A stretch of 64,000 nt of DNA from Roseibium sp. (GTDB lineage Bacteria; Pseudomonadota; Alphaproteobacteria; Rhizobiales; Stappiaceae): the NCBI GenBank assembly GCA_017643215.1, contig JAEPNV010000009.1, forward strand, positions 124,001 through 188,000, written 5' to 3'. Numbering within the stretch: position 1 is the stretch's first letter; every line of letters starts with the position of its first letter. A program made the translations under genes and the position numbers. The notes beneath the pieces were generated by a model, which had not been told where the DNA came from, ran no database searches, and saw only the letters and a program-made list of their open reading frames with translations. Below are positions 46,652 through 56,464 of the stretch, in pieces.

Positions 46652-47401
46652 CTAGAATTTCCGTGAAAGTCCGAGCATCAGCCGCTGGTTGCCGGCCTCG
46701 CGTTTGACCGATGTGCCGCCGAAACGTTTGGTATCGTTGATAATGCCTGTTGCGGCGTAATCCGCGCGCAGACGCCACTCTTCGGAAACCGACAATTCCA
46801 GCCCGGCGCCGATGGTTGGACCGATCTCCACGGATGAACGCCGCTCGCCATTGGCCTTGAAGCTGTAGTCGGTGGCGGCCACACCGGCGCTGACATAGGG
46901 CAAGAACCTGTTCATGGGCAGCCCGAGCCGCCCCCGTAGCGTTGCCGACCACCGGCTTGCCGCCCGGATTTGCCCCAATGTGGAATGCACCGCCTTGGCC
47001 TCACCGCCGGTTACCGCCGCACCCGTCTCCAGACCAAGGATGATGTGCGAGACATGCCAGTTGTACCCGGCAAACGCGCCCAACGCTGCATCCGATCGGG
47101 CTACCTCCTTTTTGACACCACCCGACCGGACCGCCGTCCCGGTTCCGGAAAGCCCGGCTTCGATACCTGCATAGGCGCCCTGCCACACCGGCTCCGCGCT
47201 TCCCTTGGGCAACGACCATCGGCTGACTTCGTCAGCGCGGGCATCCAAAACCAGCAAAATCAAAACAACACACATCAAGACCGGCTTGGCGAAATACAGG
47301 CCACGTTCGGTTCGCGACAAGCGCGGATATGCGCGCCGGCGTAATGCACAGAAGGGCCAAGTACGGCTGGGAACAGCGCTGTTTGGGATTCGATAAACCA
47401 T
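46652..47401 (-). CDS. Outer-membrane beta-barrel protein
   Basis: A 249-residue OmpA/OMP25-like barrel. A hydrophobic stretch at 40-55 (PVLMCVVLILLVLDARA) is a signal. The mature part alternates in beta strands: GLETGAAVTGGEAK, RGRLGLPMNRFLPYVSAGVA, VSEEWRLRADYAATG, and ends in the barrel signature GLSRKF. GGAGACGGAG is about 7 nt before the ATG at 47401. Confidence 0.82.
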   Translation of the reverse strand: MVYRIPNSAVPSRTWPFCALRRRAYPRLSRTERGLYFAKPVLMCVVLILLVLDARADEVSRWSLPKGSAEPVWQGAYAGIEAGLSGTGTAVRSGGVKKEVARSDAALGAFAGYNWHVSHIILGLETGAAVTGGEAKAVHSTLGQIRAASRWSATLRGRLGLPMNRFLPYVSAGVAATDYSFKANGERRSSVEIGPTIGAGLELSVSEEWRLRADYAATGIINDTKRFGGTSVKREAGNQRLMLGLSRKF

Positions 47402-47585
47402 TGGGCACTCCGTCTCCGTGTTGCCATGCTCAACGTCCCTAGTTCAATAATTATTGCAAAACAATAATTTTTTTATATTTTCATTCTAATTTTTCATTTT
47501 GAATCGCATTTTCTTATTGCCATCCACGTGATTGGTGGATATAGCGTGGCAAACGCAATTCCGGGACACGGAGGTCGGCGCCGCG
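47402..47585. promoter_or_regulatory. AT-rich divergent promoter region
   Basis: Strongly AT-rich from 47440 to 47520, with CAATAATTATTG (47444-47455) and a related AACAATAATT unit a few bases on. A likely target for a nucleoid-type repressor such as MucR and promoter for both divergent genes. Confidence 0.45.
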
Positions 47586-48167
47586 ATGCAGGAACAGGTT
47601 CAGCTGGAACGGGCACAGCGGCTTCGCCGCATCCACGCCCTGTCGCAGGTCATGAAATGGTTTGCGACGGTCGTGATCATTCTGTTCGCGGTGATTGCAG
47701 GCATTGTCGCCGCGGCCATGTTCGTGCCACTGGCCATGGAGTTCGTGTTCACCGAAGCTTTGGACATCGGCGATGTCAGCCGTGAGATCGCCGACATTCC
47801 CGTGGTACAGCGCATCGCGCTGGCGTTGTTGATCTTCCTCGCCTTTATCATCTTGATCATCGCGACCTGGCAGATCCGGGAAGTGTTCTCCCACTTTCAA
47901 CGCCGCGAGTTTTTTGCCGCCCAGACGCTGTCGCGGGTTATCTCGCTTGGCCGCTGGCTGGTGATCCTTGGCCTTTATGACTTCTTGAGCGATCCGATCG
48001 GCTCGCTGCTTTTGACCATTGACCTGCCCGCCGGTCAAAAAGAGGTTGAAGTCAGTATTGACGGAGGCGAGATCTATTTCATCATATTCGGATGCATGAT
48101 GATCCTCTTCGGATGGATCATGCGCGAGGCCGCCAGCATCGAGGAAGAAAACCGTCAGTTCATCTGA
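47586..48167 (+). CDS. DUF2975 membrane protein
   Basis: A 193-residue protein with four membrane segments and the DUF2975 pattern (REVFSHFQRREFFAAQTLSR). In Bacillus the homologue YoaS is paired with the small regulator YozG; here a YozG-like gene follows 26 bp downstream. Function unknown; possibly a membrane partner controlling that regulator. The ATG at 47586 is preferred to an upstream TTG. Confidence 0.8.
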   Translation: MQEQVQLERAQRLRRIHALSQVMKWFATVVIILFAVIAGIVAAAMFVPLAMEFVFTEALDIGDVSREIADIPVVQRIALALLIFLAFIILIIATWQIREVFSHFQRREFFAAQTLSRVISLGRWLVILGLYDFLSDPIGSLLLTIDLPAGQKEVEVSIDGGEIYFIIFGCMMILFGWIMREAASIEEENRQFI

Positions 48168-48193
48168 CCAGCTGACTGTTTACGAGTTGCTGC

Positions 48194-48421
48194 ATGCCCA
48201 TCATCATCGAACTGGACGTTATGCTTGCCCGCCGCAAGATGCGCTCAAAAGAACTGGCGGAGCGGATCGGCATCACCGAACAAAATGTTTCCCTGCTCAA
48301 ATCGGGAAAAGTGAAGGGCGTTCGCTTCGATACGCTGGAACGCATTTGTGAGGTGCTGGATTGTCAGCCGGGCGATCTGCTTGTCTATCAAGCGCCGGAG
48401 TCAAGCGACGGCGGCGAGTAA
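48194..48421 (+). CDS. YozG-type Cro/CI helix-turn-helix regulator
   Basis: A 75-residue regulator: MLARRKMRSKELAERIGITE with QNVSLLKSGKVKGVRFDTLE is the complete helix-turn-helix, followed by RICEVLDCQPGDLLVY. Forms the DUF2975/YozG pair. It may control this AT-rich promoter. Confidence 0.85.
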   Translation: MPIIIELDVMLARRKMRSKELAERIGITEQNVSLLKSGKVKGVRFDTLERICEVLDCQPGDLLVYQAPESSDGGE

Positions 48422-48476
48422 TGCCGCCACATTGGCGTCGCTCCCGCCTAAAATATCAGGCATGTGCGGAAAGCGA

Positions 48477-48788
48477 TCATACAGTTTTTGCGTCCGCGCC
48501 CGTTTCCCGGCCGGACATGAAAGCGTCGAATTCCGATCGGTCCCGGGCCCGTTTCAGATCCTCCAGAAAGGCGGCAAAGGCCAGGCGTTCCGCGTCCAAA
48601 CGGCGCAGTTCGTCCTGCAGTTTTGCCAGTTCTCCCTCGCGGTAGGCGTCAAAGGCTGAATTTCCGGTCGGCGCAAGCACATCTTGCAGATCAAGAGCGG
48701 AAATTCGTCCCTCCGCCTCGGGGTTCGTGCGACTACGACGCTCTTTTCGGCGCGCCCAGCGCGATTTCCATCGTCTACATCCCATCAT
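48477..48788 (-). CDS. DUF2852-like coiled-coil protein, N-terminally shortened
   Basis: A 103-residue protein whose C-terminal stretch GNSAFDAYREGELAKLQDEL and RRLDAERLAFAAFLEDLKRA matches the DUF2852 coiled coil. The usual N-terminal membrane segment is absent and replaced by a basic stretch (WKSRWARRKERRSR). Start at 48788; 48785 is the next codon. It may be a truncated family member or a divergent one. Confidence 0.6.
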   Translation of the reverse strand: MMGCRRWKSRWARRKERRSRTNPEAEGRISALDLQDVLAPTGNSAFDAYREGELAKLQDELRRLDAERLAFAAFLEDLKRARDRSEFDAFMSGRETGADAKTV

Positions 48789-48825
48789 AGTCGCCCTTTC
48801 AACAGCACAGCCATTCTGATCTAAT

Positions 48826-48840
48826 GTTAATTTCATTAAC
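48826..48840. promoter_or_regulatory. Perfect palindrome upstream of the DUF2852 gene
   Basis: GTTAATTTCATTAAC, 38 bp upstream of the start codon: an ideal dimer-binding site and a candidate operator. Confidence 0.5.
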
Positions 48841-48980
48841 ATAGCCTGCGTGCAGGCAGATTCAAGCTTCGGACAAACCCTAAAGCGTGGCTGGACCCTG
48901 AATGGAATTGGAATGAATTCGACTGCAATGCGAGGCCGAACAGGTACCACTGTGTAGACCGCCAGTCGCTGACAATCCGG

Positions 48981-49418
48981 CTATTCCGCCGGAACAGCGA
49001 GCGGCTTGCCCTTTTCAACTATGTGCGTGGTGTAGGCGACCAGCGGCGCATCGCCGATGTTGGTCATGCCGCCATGGACCTGGTCTTTTGGAAAATGCGC
49101 GGTCATGCCGGGTTTGAACGGGATCTCCTGTCCATTCGGCGCCCGCATCGTCCCGCCCTGCAGCACAATCAGATGCTCGTCGCCATGGTGGGTGTGGAGC
49201 GGTATCCGCGCGCCAGGCGCGACTTCCAATCTCGAGACGATGACCTCCATCGTATCCGAACCGGTGAGGTCCGCGCGGTTGAGCTCGGTCCGGGAGACAC
49301 CGTCCTGAGCCAATGCCGCTGGGGCGATGATCAGCCAAGCGGCGCAGATCGCAGCGCCGGTCGTGGTGCGAACCGCCCCTTTGCCGGTTCCAATTGCTCG
49401 TGCGAGCCGATCCCGCAT
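48981..49418 (-). CDS. Periplasmic cupin-domain protein
   Basis: A 145-residue protein with a signal segment (about 17-37) and a single cupin with metal-binding histidines in RIPLHTHHGDEHLIVLQGG and KDQVHGG. Function unknown. It sits 10 bp downstream of the mutase large subunit on the same strand. Confidence 0.82.
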   Translation of the reverse strand: MRDRLARAIGTGKGAVRTTTGAAICAAWLIIAPAALAQDGVSRTELNRADLTGSDTMEVIVSRLEVAPGARIPLHTHHGDEHLIVLQGGTMRAPNGQEIPFKPGMTAHFPKDQVHGGMTNIGDAPLVAYTTHIVEKGKPLAVPAE

Positions 49419-49428
49419 TGGCCCTTCC

Positions 49429-51597
49429 CTATTCAGCCGCCTGCGCCGGCCCATAGCCAAGCTGGGCATTGAGCTTGTGAATGAGGTCGATCGCCGCCTC
49501 CGCGATCACCGTGCCCGGCGGGAAGATCGCGGACGCGCCGGCCTTGTAGAGCGCATCGTAGTCCTGGGGCGGGACCACGCCGCCGACCACGATCATGATG
49601 TCCTCGCGGCCCTCATCGGCCAGTGCCTTTTTCAGCGCCGGAACCAGCGTCAGATGACCGGCGGCAAGCGATGACACGCCGACCACATGAACGTCGTTTT
49701 CCACCGCCTGCCGGGCTGCCTCGTCCGGCGTCTGGAAAAGCGGCCCAATATCGACGTCGAAGCCGAGATCGGCAAAGGCGGAGGCGATCACCTTCTGGCC
49801 GCGGTCGTGGCCGTCCTGACCCATTTTCGCGACCAGAATGCGCGGCCGCCGGCCGTCATTGTCTTCGAAGGTCTCAACCAGATCCTGGACCTTGTCCATG
49901 GTGCCGGACATCGCGCCCGCCTCCCGTTTATAAACACCGGCGATGGATTTGATCTCGGCCTTGTGCCGGTCGAACACCTTCTCCATCGCCAGCGAAATCT
50001 CGCCGACGGTCGCCATGGCGCGGGCCGCCTTCACGCTGAGGTCGAGGAGGTTGCCCTCACCGGTTTCAGCGCATGCGGTCAAGGCGGCAAGCGCGGCCTG
50101 CGTGCCGGCCTCGTTCCGCTCCGCCCGGAGCCGTTCCAGTTTCTCGATCTGCCGCGCCCGCACTTCCGCGTTATCGACTTTCAGAACGTCGATCGGCGGC
50201 TCGGTATCCGGCTTGTACTTGTTGACGCCGACCACCGTCTGGGTGCCGCTGTCGATCCGGGCCTGGGTCTTGGCCGCGGCCTCTTCGATCCGCAGCTTCG
50301 GAATGCCCTTTTCGATCGCCTTGGCCATCCCGCCGAGATCCTCGACCTCGCGGATATGCGCCATCGCCTTTTCGGCCAGATCGGCGGTCAGCTTCTCGAC
50401 ATAGAACGACCCGCCCCAGGGATCGATCACCTTGGTGGTGCCGCTTTCCTGCTGAAGGAACAGCTGCGTGTTGCGGGCGATGCGCGCGGAAAAGTCGGTC
50501 GGCAGCGCAAGCGCCTCGTCGAGCGCGTTGGTGTGCAGCGATTGGGTATGGCCTTGTGTGGCCGCCATGGCCTCCACACAGGTCCGGATCACGTTGTTGA
50601 AGACGTCCTGGGCGGTCAACGACCAGCCGGAGGTCTGCGAATGGGTCCGCAGGGAAAGGGACTTGGCGTTTTTCGGCGCGAAGTTCTCCCGCATCAAGGT
50701 CGACCAGATCAGCCGGGCGGCCCGCAGTTTCGCCACTTCCATGAAGAAGTTCATGCCAATCGCCCAGAAGAACGACAGGCGCGGCGCGAAGGCGTCGATG
50801 TCCATGCCCGCCGCGACGCCCGCACGGGCATATTCGATGCCATCGGCGATGGTGTAGGCCAGTTCCAGATCGGCCGTCGCCCCGGCTTCCTGCATGTGGT
50901 AGCCGGAGATGGAGATGGAGTTGAACCGCGGCATGTTCTTCGACGTGAAGCCGAAAATATCGGAAATGATCCGCATGGAGTGTTTCGGCGGATAGATGTA
51001 GGTGTTGCGGACCATGAACTCCTTCAAAATGTCGTTCTGAATGGTCCCGGAGAGGTCCTTTTGCGCAACGCCCTGCTCTTCCGCTGCCACGATGTAGAGC
51101 GCGAGAACCGGAAGCACCGCCCCGTTCATGGTCATGGACACGCTCATCTTGTCGAGTGGAATACCCGAAAACAGCGTCCGCATGTCATAGATGGAATCGA
51201 TCGCAACGCCCGCCATGCCCACGTCCCCGGCGACACGCGGATGGTCGCTGTCATAGCCCCGGTGTGTGGCCAGGTCGAAGGCCACGGACAGCCCCTTTTG
51301 TCCGGCGGACAGATTGCGCCGGTAAAACGCGTTGGATTCCTCGGCCGTTGAAAAGCCGGCATATTGGCGGACCGTCCACGGCTGCTGGACATACATGGTC
51401 GGATAGGGCCCGCGCAGAAACGGCGCCAAACCCGGCCAGGTGTCGAGATGCCTCAGGGCCGCGATATCGGCGGCCCCGACGACCGGCCGGACATCGATGC
51501 TCTCAGGCGTCGTCCAGGCCGTGGCGCCCTCCCCGGCCGTTGCCGGATCAACCGTTCCGCGATAGCCGATTTTGGAAAAATCCGGAATCTTGCTCAT
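49429..51597 (-). CDS. mutB: Methylmalonyl-CoA mutase, large (alpha) subunit
   Basis: A 722-residue adenosylcobalamin enzyme converting methylmalonyl-CoA to succinyl-CoA in propionate and branched-chain catabolism. The substrate barrel shows [20 protein letters not shown] and [20 protein letters not shown]. The B12 domain has [19 protein letters not shown], including the lower-ligand His. The start overlaps the small-subunit stop by 4 bp. MeaB, its GTPase chaperone, is at 62105. Confidence 0.95.
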   Translation of the reverse strand: MSKIPDFSKIGYRGTVDPATAGEGATAWTTPESIDVRPVVGAADIAALRHLDTWPGLAPFLRGPYPTMYVQQPWTVRQYAGFSTAEESNAFYRRNLSAGQKGLSVAFDLATHRGYDSDHPRVAGDVGMAGVAIDSIYDMRTLFSGIPLDKMSVSMTMNGAVLPVLALYIVAAEEQGVAQKDLSGTIQNDILKEFMVRNTYIYPPKHSMRIISDIFGFTSKNMPRFNSISISGYHMQEAGATADLELAYTIADGIEYARAGVAAGMDIDAFAPRLSFFWAIGMNFFMEVAKLRAARLIWSTLMRENFAPKNAKSLSLRTHSQTSGWSLTAQDVFNNVIRTCVEAMAATQGHTQSLHTNALDEALALPTDFSARIARNTQLFLQQESGTTKVIDPWGGSFYVEKLTADLAEKAMAHIREVEDLGGMAKAIEKGIPKLRIEEAAAKTQARIDSGTQTVVGVNKYKPDTEPPIDVLKVDNAEVRARQIEKLERLRAERNEAGTQAALAALTACAETGEGNLLDLSVKAARAMATVGEISLAMEKVFDRHKAEIKSIAGVYKREAGAMSGTMDKVQDLVETFEDNDGRRPRILVAKMGQDGHDRGQKVIASAFADLGFDVDIGPLFQTPDEAARQAVENDVHVVGVSSLAAGHLTLVPALKKALADEGREDIMIVVGGVVPPQDYDALYKAGASAIFPPGTVIAEAAIDLIHKLNAQLGYGPAQAAE

Positions 51598-53618
51598 GAG
51601 CTTGCCTCCGAAGTTGCCGGCTCCTGCCGCCCTGCCGCATCAATGCCCGTATATTCATGGGTGCGCGCTAGAAGCTCAAGTAGGTCGGCCCCGGCATGGA
51701 CAAAGGTGTCGACGCCCGCGGCCCGCCATTTCGCTTCATCATCGCCGGGCTTTCCGGCCAGGTAAAGGTGCGATACACCGGCCCGTTTCAAGAGCCGGGC
51801 GGCCGGTTCCGCCTGTTCGGCGTAAATCCGGTCGGACGATACCAGACACGCCACGGTCGCGCCACTTGCGCGAAACGCTTCTCCCAGTTCCGCCTCGGAA
51901 GCTACCGGTTCCCCGCCCGTGCTGGCCAGACCACCGGCCGCGAACGCGTTCTTCGTCCACGTCGCCCGCGCCGTGAATTCCGATACAGGACCCAGACACG
52001 CCAAAAACACGGTGGGGCGCGCACCGAGCGCCTTCGTCGCGCGGTCCGCCGTTTGCCGAAGGTGTTCGAACGGTTCGGCGACCCGTCCACGCGTCAAAGG
52101 GCGAATTTGCACAGCCGGCACCTGCGAACTGTTTCCATAGCGAATGAAGCCGGCGATCCGCGCGCCATTCAGGAGTTCGTGCCGCATGGCCGAGAACCTC
52201 GCGCCATCCGAAGGCTCCGGGACCGAACGTTGATCGACGATTTCATCAAGATCGGATCCGGCGGAGGCCAGTACCGCGACCGGCTTCTCATTCAGATCCG
52301 GAAACTCGCTGACGCCTGTGACCGCCCGCTTGCGGCGGGCAACGTCACGGGACCGCGCTTGTGCGGTCGCCGCAATGCGGTCTTGAACGGCACCGCTTTC
52401 CAGGGCGGCGAACATACCGCCCGCCCGTTCGATGTCCTGGAACATGTCCCAGGCCGCGGCGGCCATGTCCTCCGTCCGTGCCTCGACCGCGCCCGATCCG
52501 GCGGACGGATCGGCAACCTTGTGCAGATTGCTTTCCTCCATCAAGATCGACTGGGTGTTGCGGGCCAGGCGCCGCGCGAAAGAATCCGGCACACCGATTG
52601 CCTGTGTATGCGGGAGCACGGTGACGCTGTCGGCACCGCCGACACCGGCGCCAAACACCGCAACGGTGTTGCGCAACAGGTTCACCCAGGGATCGTTCAT
52701 GGTCAGCATGCGAAACGAGGTTTGCATGTGCAGTTTCATCGGTGTGGGCGTCAAGCCGCACGCGTCCTGGATCTCGGCCCACAAGCGCCGCGCCGCCCGT
52801 GCTTTTGCGATCGTTCCGATCTGATCGGCCTCGGCTGCCAGCGTGAAACCGAACCTCTCCGGCCATTGGTCCAAGGGGACCGGCGTCTTTTCCATGCACC
52901 TTAGAAACGCGAGCGCGGATGCCATGACGCAGGCGAGCTCTTCGACCTGGCCGGCGCCAAAATCATGCCAGATGCTCCCATTTGGTTCAAAGACGCGGAC
53001 CGCTGCGCTGCTTGCGACTACGCCGCAGGCGACATCCTGGACGCGGGCTTCAACCTCCGCCAAGGACAGCCGGAAACGGCCGGTCACGCAAAGCCAGCTC
53101 AGGTAGTCGATACCCGCGTGGAGATCGACGCTGTCCGGGTCGATGCCCTTTTTGTCCAGATAGGCCATCATCAGGGCAAGCTGTGAGCCGCTTTCATGAC
53201 CCGCTTCCAGCCGCAGCGTCACCAGATCGAGGATAACGCCATCCAGAAGCCTTTCCATGCCGGCAAGGTCATCGATCCGAACGCCCTGTTCGCCAGAGAT
53301 GGACGAACTCGTGTACAAAAGTTCCAGGCCGCCGGCCCCACCGGCAAGGTCATCCAATATCTGCGCGTTCGCGGCGGAGACGTCGGGATGGTCGATCCGC
53401 TGAATGACCGTCCACGGCTGGCTCGCCCCGCGACCGGCCTGGGCCACGACATCCTCCCGCCGGCCATAAAGCGGCTCCACTTTAAGGCCGTCTTCAGTTT
53501 GCGTTGTAAGCCGCGCGCGGTCGCCGCCCTTCAGGGCCGCATCGACAGCGGCAAGCCAGGTCGCCTCGTCGGCGGACAAAAACGCTTCCGGTACACTGAG
53601 GGTGGGTGTTTCGGTCAT
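51594..53618 (-). CDS. mutA: Methylmalonyl-CoA mutase, small (beta) subunit
   Basis: A 674-residue partner of MutB; the barrel part is recognisable ([40 protein letters not shown]), but the B12-binding DxHxxG motif is absent, as expected for the non-catalytic subunit. The ATG at 53618 has GGGAGACG upstream. Cotranscribed with mutB. Confidence 0.93.
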   Translation of the reverse strand: MTETPTLSVPEAFLSADEATWLAAVDAALKGGDRARLTTQTEDGLKVEPLYGRREDVVAQAGRGASQPWTVIQRIDHPDVSAANAQILDDLAGGAGGLELLYTSSSISGEQGVRIDDLAGMERLLDGVILDLVTLRLEAGHESGSQLALMMAYLDKKGIDPDSVDLHAGIDYLSWLCVTGRFRLSLAEVEARVQDVACGVVASSAAVRVFEPNGSIWHDFGAGQVEELACVMASALAFLRCMEKTPVPLDQWPERFGFTLAAEADQIGTIAKARAARRLWAEIQDACGLTPTPMKLHMQTSFRMLTMNDPWVNLLRNTVAVFGAGVGGADSVTVLPHTQAIGVPDSFARRLARNTQSILMEESNLHKVADPSAGSGAVEARTEDMAAAAWDMFQDIERAGGMFAALESGAVQDRIAATAQARSRDVARRKRAVTGVSEFPDLNEKPVAVLASAGSDLDEIVDQRSVPEPSDGARFSAMRHELLNGARIAGFIRYGNSSQVPAVQIRPLTRGRVAEPFEHLRQTADRATKALGARPTVFLACLGPVSEFTARATWTKNAFAAGGLASTGGEPVASEAELGEAFRASGATVACLVSSDRIYAEQAEPAARLLKRAGVSHLYLAGKPGDDEAKWRAAGVDTFVHAGADLLELLARTHEYTGIDAAGRQEPATSEASS

Positions 53619-53761
53619 CGTCGTCTCCCGTTGCCACGTTTTAGTCCCGATGCCGGAACAAAGGCAACTCAGCCGATTGGTTAAGATACCCCGGCACAGC
53701 AAACACAGATGCAAGCATTGGCTGAAGGATCGGCGCCACCGGACCGGTCGCGTTCGGAGGC

Positions 53762-54030
53762 AGGCCCTGTGGACGAATTGGAGGCGCATGTCGTGAGACA
53801 AGAGGCAAGAGATGGCGGGAAACGACCCGCAGAGCGTATCGGCGCTACGGTCAAGGGGCGTTTCATGCCAGATCGACGTCTCCTGTCTCACCCCAAGGGC
53901 CTGGCCCGCATCGCCCAATCCCGGCGCACATCCGTCTTGATGATGGGTGCGCATCACCTGCGCCGGATGTCCTTGATCTTGTCCGATGCGTTTCCCGGCG
54001 ACATGCATCTCCAACTCGTCCACAGGGCCT
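53762..54030. mobile_element. 269-bp MITE-like element with 32-bp terminal inverted repeats
   Basis: The end at 53762-53793 (starting AGGCCCTGTGGACG) and the end at 53999-54030 match at 29 of 32 positions as inverted repeats. No transposase. Its length is close to the 7271-7532 element, but the sequences differ, so it is a second family. It lies between mutA and the LuxR-type gene. Confidence 0.75.
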
Positions 54031-54035
54031 AGGAC

Positions 54036-54335
54036 TCAACGAATACCTTCGCGCACCGGATTAGATGTATAGACGAACCATTTTTCGGTGAATAATTCGT
54101 CCGAAGGCAAACTTTCTGGCGTGAAAAGCAAAATCACGCTGATTTCCCCATTGGTATGATCGTCAATTATATTGTAGCCTGTAGCAGCTACCGCATGGGA
54201 AATTTTATACCCATTATTGCAGGTTGCCACTGAGGACATGGTCACCGAAGAAAGGAAATCCTGAATACTGTAAACCCATCGGTGAGCCGCTTCAACAAAG
54301 CGCAACAGCGCACGGGGCGGGCAAAACAAAAGCAA
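54036..54335 (-). CDS. Possible small low-GC ORF, unknown
   Basis: A 99-codon frame, AT-richer than its surroundings, containing YNIIDDHTNGEISVILLFTP and ELFTEKWFVYTSNP. It has no recognised family and no clear ribosome-binding site. It may be a real acquired gene or non-coding promoter DNA for the divergent LuxR-type gene. Confidence 0.25.
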   Translation of the reverse strand: MLLFCPPRALLRFVEAAHRWVYSIQDFLSSVTMSSVATCNNGYKISHAVAATGYNIIDDHTNGEISVILLFTPESLPSDELFTEKWFVYTSNPVREGIR

Positions 54336-54366
54336 TCAACGATTGCGCCAATAACGGATGTGCACA

Positions 54367-55068
54367 ATGCTTGATCAAATCGAAATTAAGAACAAACTGC
54401 GCGCCATTTCCGAGGCGAGCGCCGCCCATCATGTCTTGGATATTCTGGAATCCAATCTGCGGCGCATGGGAGCGACCCATATTCTTATCACGGGCCTTCC
54501 CATGCCCAACCGGCCAATTGACAGTCTCGTCCACCGTTTCCGCTGGCCGGACCAGCGAAATGACGGCATTGAGAGCACGTCACTGTCGGCCCATGACAGC
54601 GCCTTGATGCTGGGCCTGGCGTCCAATAGGGCGATGGTGTGGACCATCTCCGCGGGGGATATGGATCATTCGGACCTCCTGGCCGCGGCCGGCGAAGGCA
54701 ACCAGATCATTATAATTCCGGTCACTGAGCTTCACCCCTTCCAGGCGTTTGTTTTCGCGAGCGGCCCCTCTCTCCAAGCAAGCAAGTTTGAGCTCGCTGG
54801 TTTGGAAGTCATGGCGGCTGCCGCGTTGTCAAGGCTCCGTGATCTCGGCGTCATCTCAGGCCAGCGTCCCGGTGCGTTGTCGACCCGGGAACGCAAGGTT
54901 CTGGAACTGACGGCCTATGGCAAAACCGCCAGCGAAATCGCGGACCTTCTTGAGATTTCCCAGCGCACGGTTCATGCGCATCTGCAAAATGCCAGCGTGA
55001 AGCTGAACGCATCGAACAAGACCCATACGGTGGTCGAGGCGTTGCGCTACGGGCAAATCCGCGTCTGA
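54367..55068 (+). CDS. LuxR-type regulator (solo)
   Basis: A 233-residue protein with an N-terminal autoinducer-domain-like region and a C-terminal GerE helix-turn-helix at 171-228 (LSTRERKVLELTAYGKTASE, DLLEISQRTVHAHLQNASVK). The usual W-x3-Y...DP signal-binding residues are not visible, and no luxI homologue is near. It may sense another ligand, like the rhizobial VisN/VisR proteins. ATG at 54367; 54358 is also in frame. Confidence 0.85.
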   Translation: MLDQIEIKNKLRAISEASAAHHVLDILESNLRRMGATHILITGLPMPNRPIDSLVHRFRWPDQRNDGIESTSLSAHDSALMLGLASNRAMVWTISAGDMDHSDLLAAAGEGNQIIIIPVTELHPFQAFVFASGPSLQASKFELAGLEVMAAAALSRLRDLGVISGQRPGALSTRERKVLELTAYGKTASEIADLLEISQRTVHAHLQNASVKLNASNKTHTVVEALRYGQIRV

Positions 55069-55365
55069 CACGGATCACCTTTGCGGGTGGCGGGGCTGTC
55101 CAAAGCCGTGCCACCGCGCGGGGTCAAAGAACCCGCCACAAAACGGACCGTTGGCCTGGCAAGGCGAGGACGGCCATCCCGGTTGAACGGCGCACGGCCC
55201 GCGTGATCACGGTCTCTTCCGCATAAACGGCGGCCGGCCGTAGGTAGGTGTCTTGCGGATAATTTTTGGCGGAATTTTCAAGGAACCTTATGCGCTGACG
55301 CGTCCAGGTGCCTCCGGACGCGTCAATACTCACTGCTCAAAAAGATTGTCCCGGCGCCAGAGCCA
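55069..55365. other. Intergenic stretch, nothing recognised
   Basis: About 300 bp between the LuxR-type gene and DUF4332. The overlapping frames are unconvincing. GACGCGTCCAGG and CCGGACGCGTC (about 55297-55323) form an inverted repeat. Confidence 0.35.
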
Positions 55366-55773
55366 TCAGTAGGTCATCACCGGATCAAGGTTCTTGGCCT
55401 GATCGACCCATTTCGTGACCTGAGCCTCGCCGGGCACCTGGCGAACCAGTTTCTTGTCCTCATTGACTTCGGCCATCTTCGCGGCCAAGTTCGCCGCGTT
55501 CCGGTGCTTGAGTTCCTTTACCGTGTCGACACCGGCCGCTTCAAGAAGCTCCGAATACTCCTCCCCGACGCCGCTGATGCGCATCAGGTCAGCCATGTTG
55601 GCCCATTTGAGGACGCGCTTGGAATCGATCCCGGTTTTGTCCGCAATGTCTTTCCGGCCCTTCGGATCCTTGGCCATTCCCAGGTAATCCTCGGTCGTCT
55701 TGATGCCCAGGGCGGCCAATTTCTCTGCGTAAGCTGGCCCTATCCCTTCAATTTCGACAATTGAATACGACAT
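55366..55773 (-). CDS. DUF4332 helix-hairpin-helix protein
   Basis: A 135-residue protein with two hairpin-helix-hairpin units: IEGIGPAYAEKLAALGIKTT (8-27) and ISGVGEEYSELLEAAGVDTV (65-84). DUF4332 is predicted to bind DNA non-specifically. Expressed 44 bp downstream of the DUF2267 gene. Confidence 0.85.
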   Translation of the reverse strand: MSYSIVEIEGIGPAYAEKLAALGIKTTEDYLGMAKDPKGRKDIADKTGIDSKRVLKWANMADLMRISGVGEEYSELLEAAGVDTVKELKHRNAANLAAKMAEVNEDKKLVRQVPGEAQVTKWVDQAKNLDPVMTY

Positions 55774-55817
55774 CTTAATTAGTCTCCTTGCAGCCGAACC
55801 TTGCGAACCGGGGGTGC

Positions 55818-56207
55818 TCAGACAATCTGGTTCAGGCCCGGAATTTGCGAAATCACTTCGTTTACAACGTCATCCCCGGCTTTTTCCTTAGCATAGGAAA
55901 CCAGTTCCTTTGTAACGGATTGTACATTGTCCATGGACAGGCCGGCGGAGGTGAGTTCATTCAACACGGCCATCGTGCCCATACCGCCGCCCATCATGCC
56001 GGAGAGGCCGGAGAGCAAACCACCGCCGGCTTGACCTTCGCGTTCGGCCACCAGTTCCGACGCGCCAGGCAACGCATCGAAAATCTCCTGCATTTTGTCA
56101 CTTGGGCCTTCCTTGTTGAGAAATCCCAATATGATGGCAATCGCTTCTCGGGCCTGGTCGATATCGATCCCCGCAGCTTCGGCAATCCGCTTGATCAGTT
56201 CATCCAT
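55818..56207 (-). CDS. DUF2267-type protein
   Basis: A 129-residue protein: helical N-terminus (IAEAAGIDIDQAREAIAIIL) with a glycine/methionine-rich middle (GGLLSGLSGMMGGGMGTM) and a helical C-terminus. Resembles alphaproteobacterial DUF2267/DUF2780-like proteins; function unknown. AGGAG precedes the ATG at 56207. Confidence 0.65.
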   Translation of the reverse strand: MDELIKRIAEAAGIDIDQAREAIAIILGFLNKEGPSDKMQEIFDALPGASELVAEREGQAGGGLLSGLSGMMGGGMGTMAVLNELTSAGLSMDNVQSVTKELVSYAKEKAGDDVVNEVISQIPGLNQIV

Positions 56208-56464
56208 CCTGGGCTCCTGGAATAGGCTGTTATTGGCTGGCCGCACATTGATAGGCAGCCCATGTCGCTATACGGCACGCGATCCGCCGCGTCGACGGTG
56301 ACATTCGGCAAAAGGAGTGCTTTCTTACCCTTGGGCATGCGGGAAGATTCTTGAAGGCGGGCCTGGCCTGAGCCGCGTCTCGCCGGAGATTGTCCCCATG
56401 CGCGAACATCTGGTCGGCTTTTTACTCCCCGTGACCGCACCTGAAACAGTGAAACGGATTAAAC

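Noticed and set aside
49687..51351. 554-codon plus-strand frame over mutB
   Set aside because: It is antisense to the mutase, with typical shadow composition.
55124..55333. 69-codon minus-strand frame after the LuxR gene
   Set aside because: No ribosome-binding site and no family; likely chance in GC-rich DNA.
56195..56338. 47-codon frame (MPKGKKALLLPNVTVDAADR and onward) overlapping the DUF2267 start
   Set aside because: It overlaps a better-supported gene and lacks a start signal.
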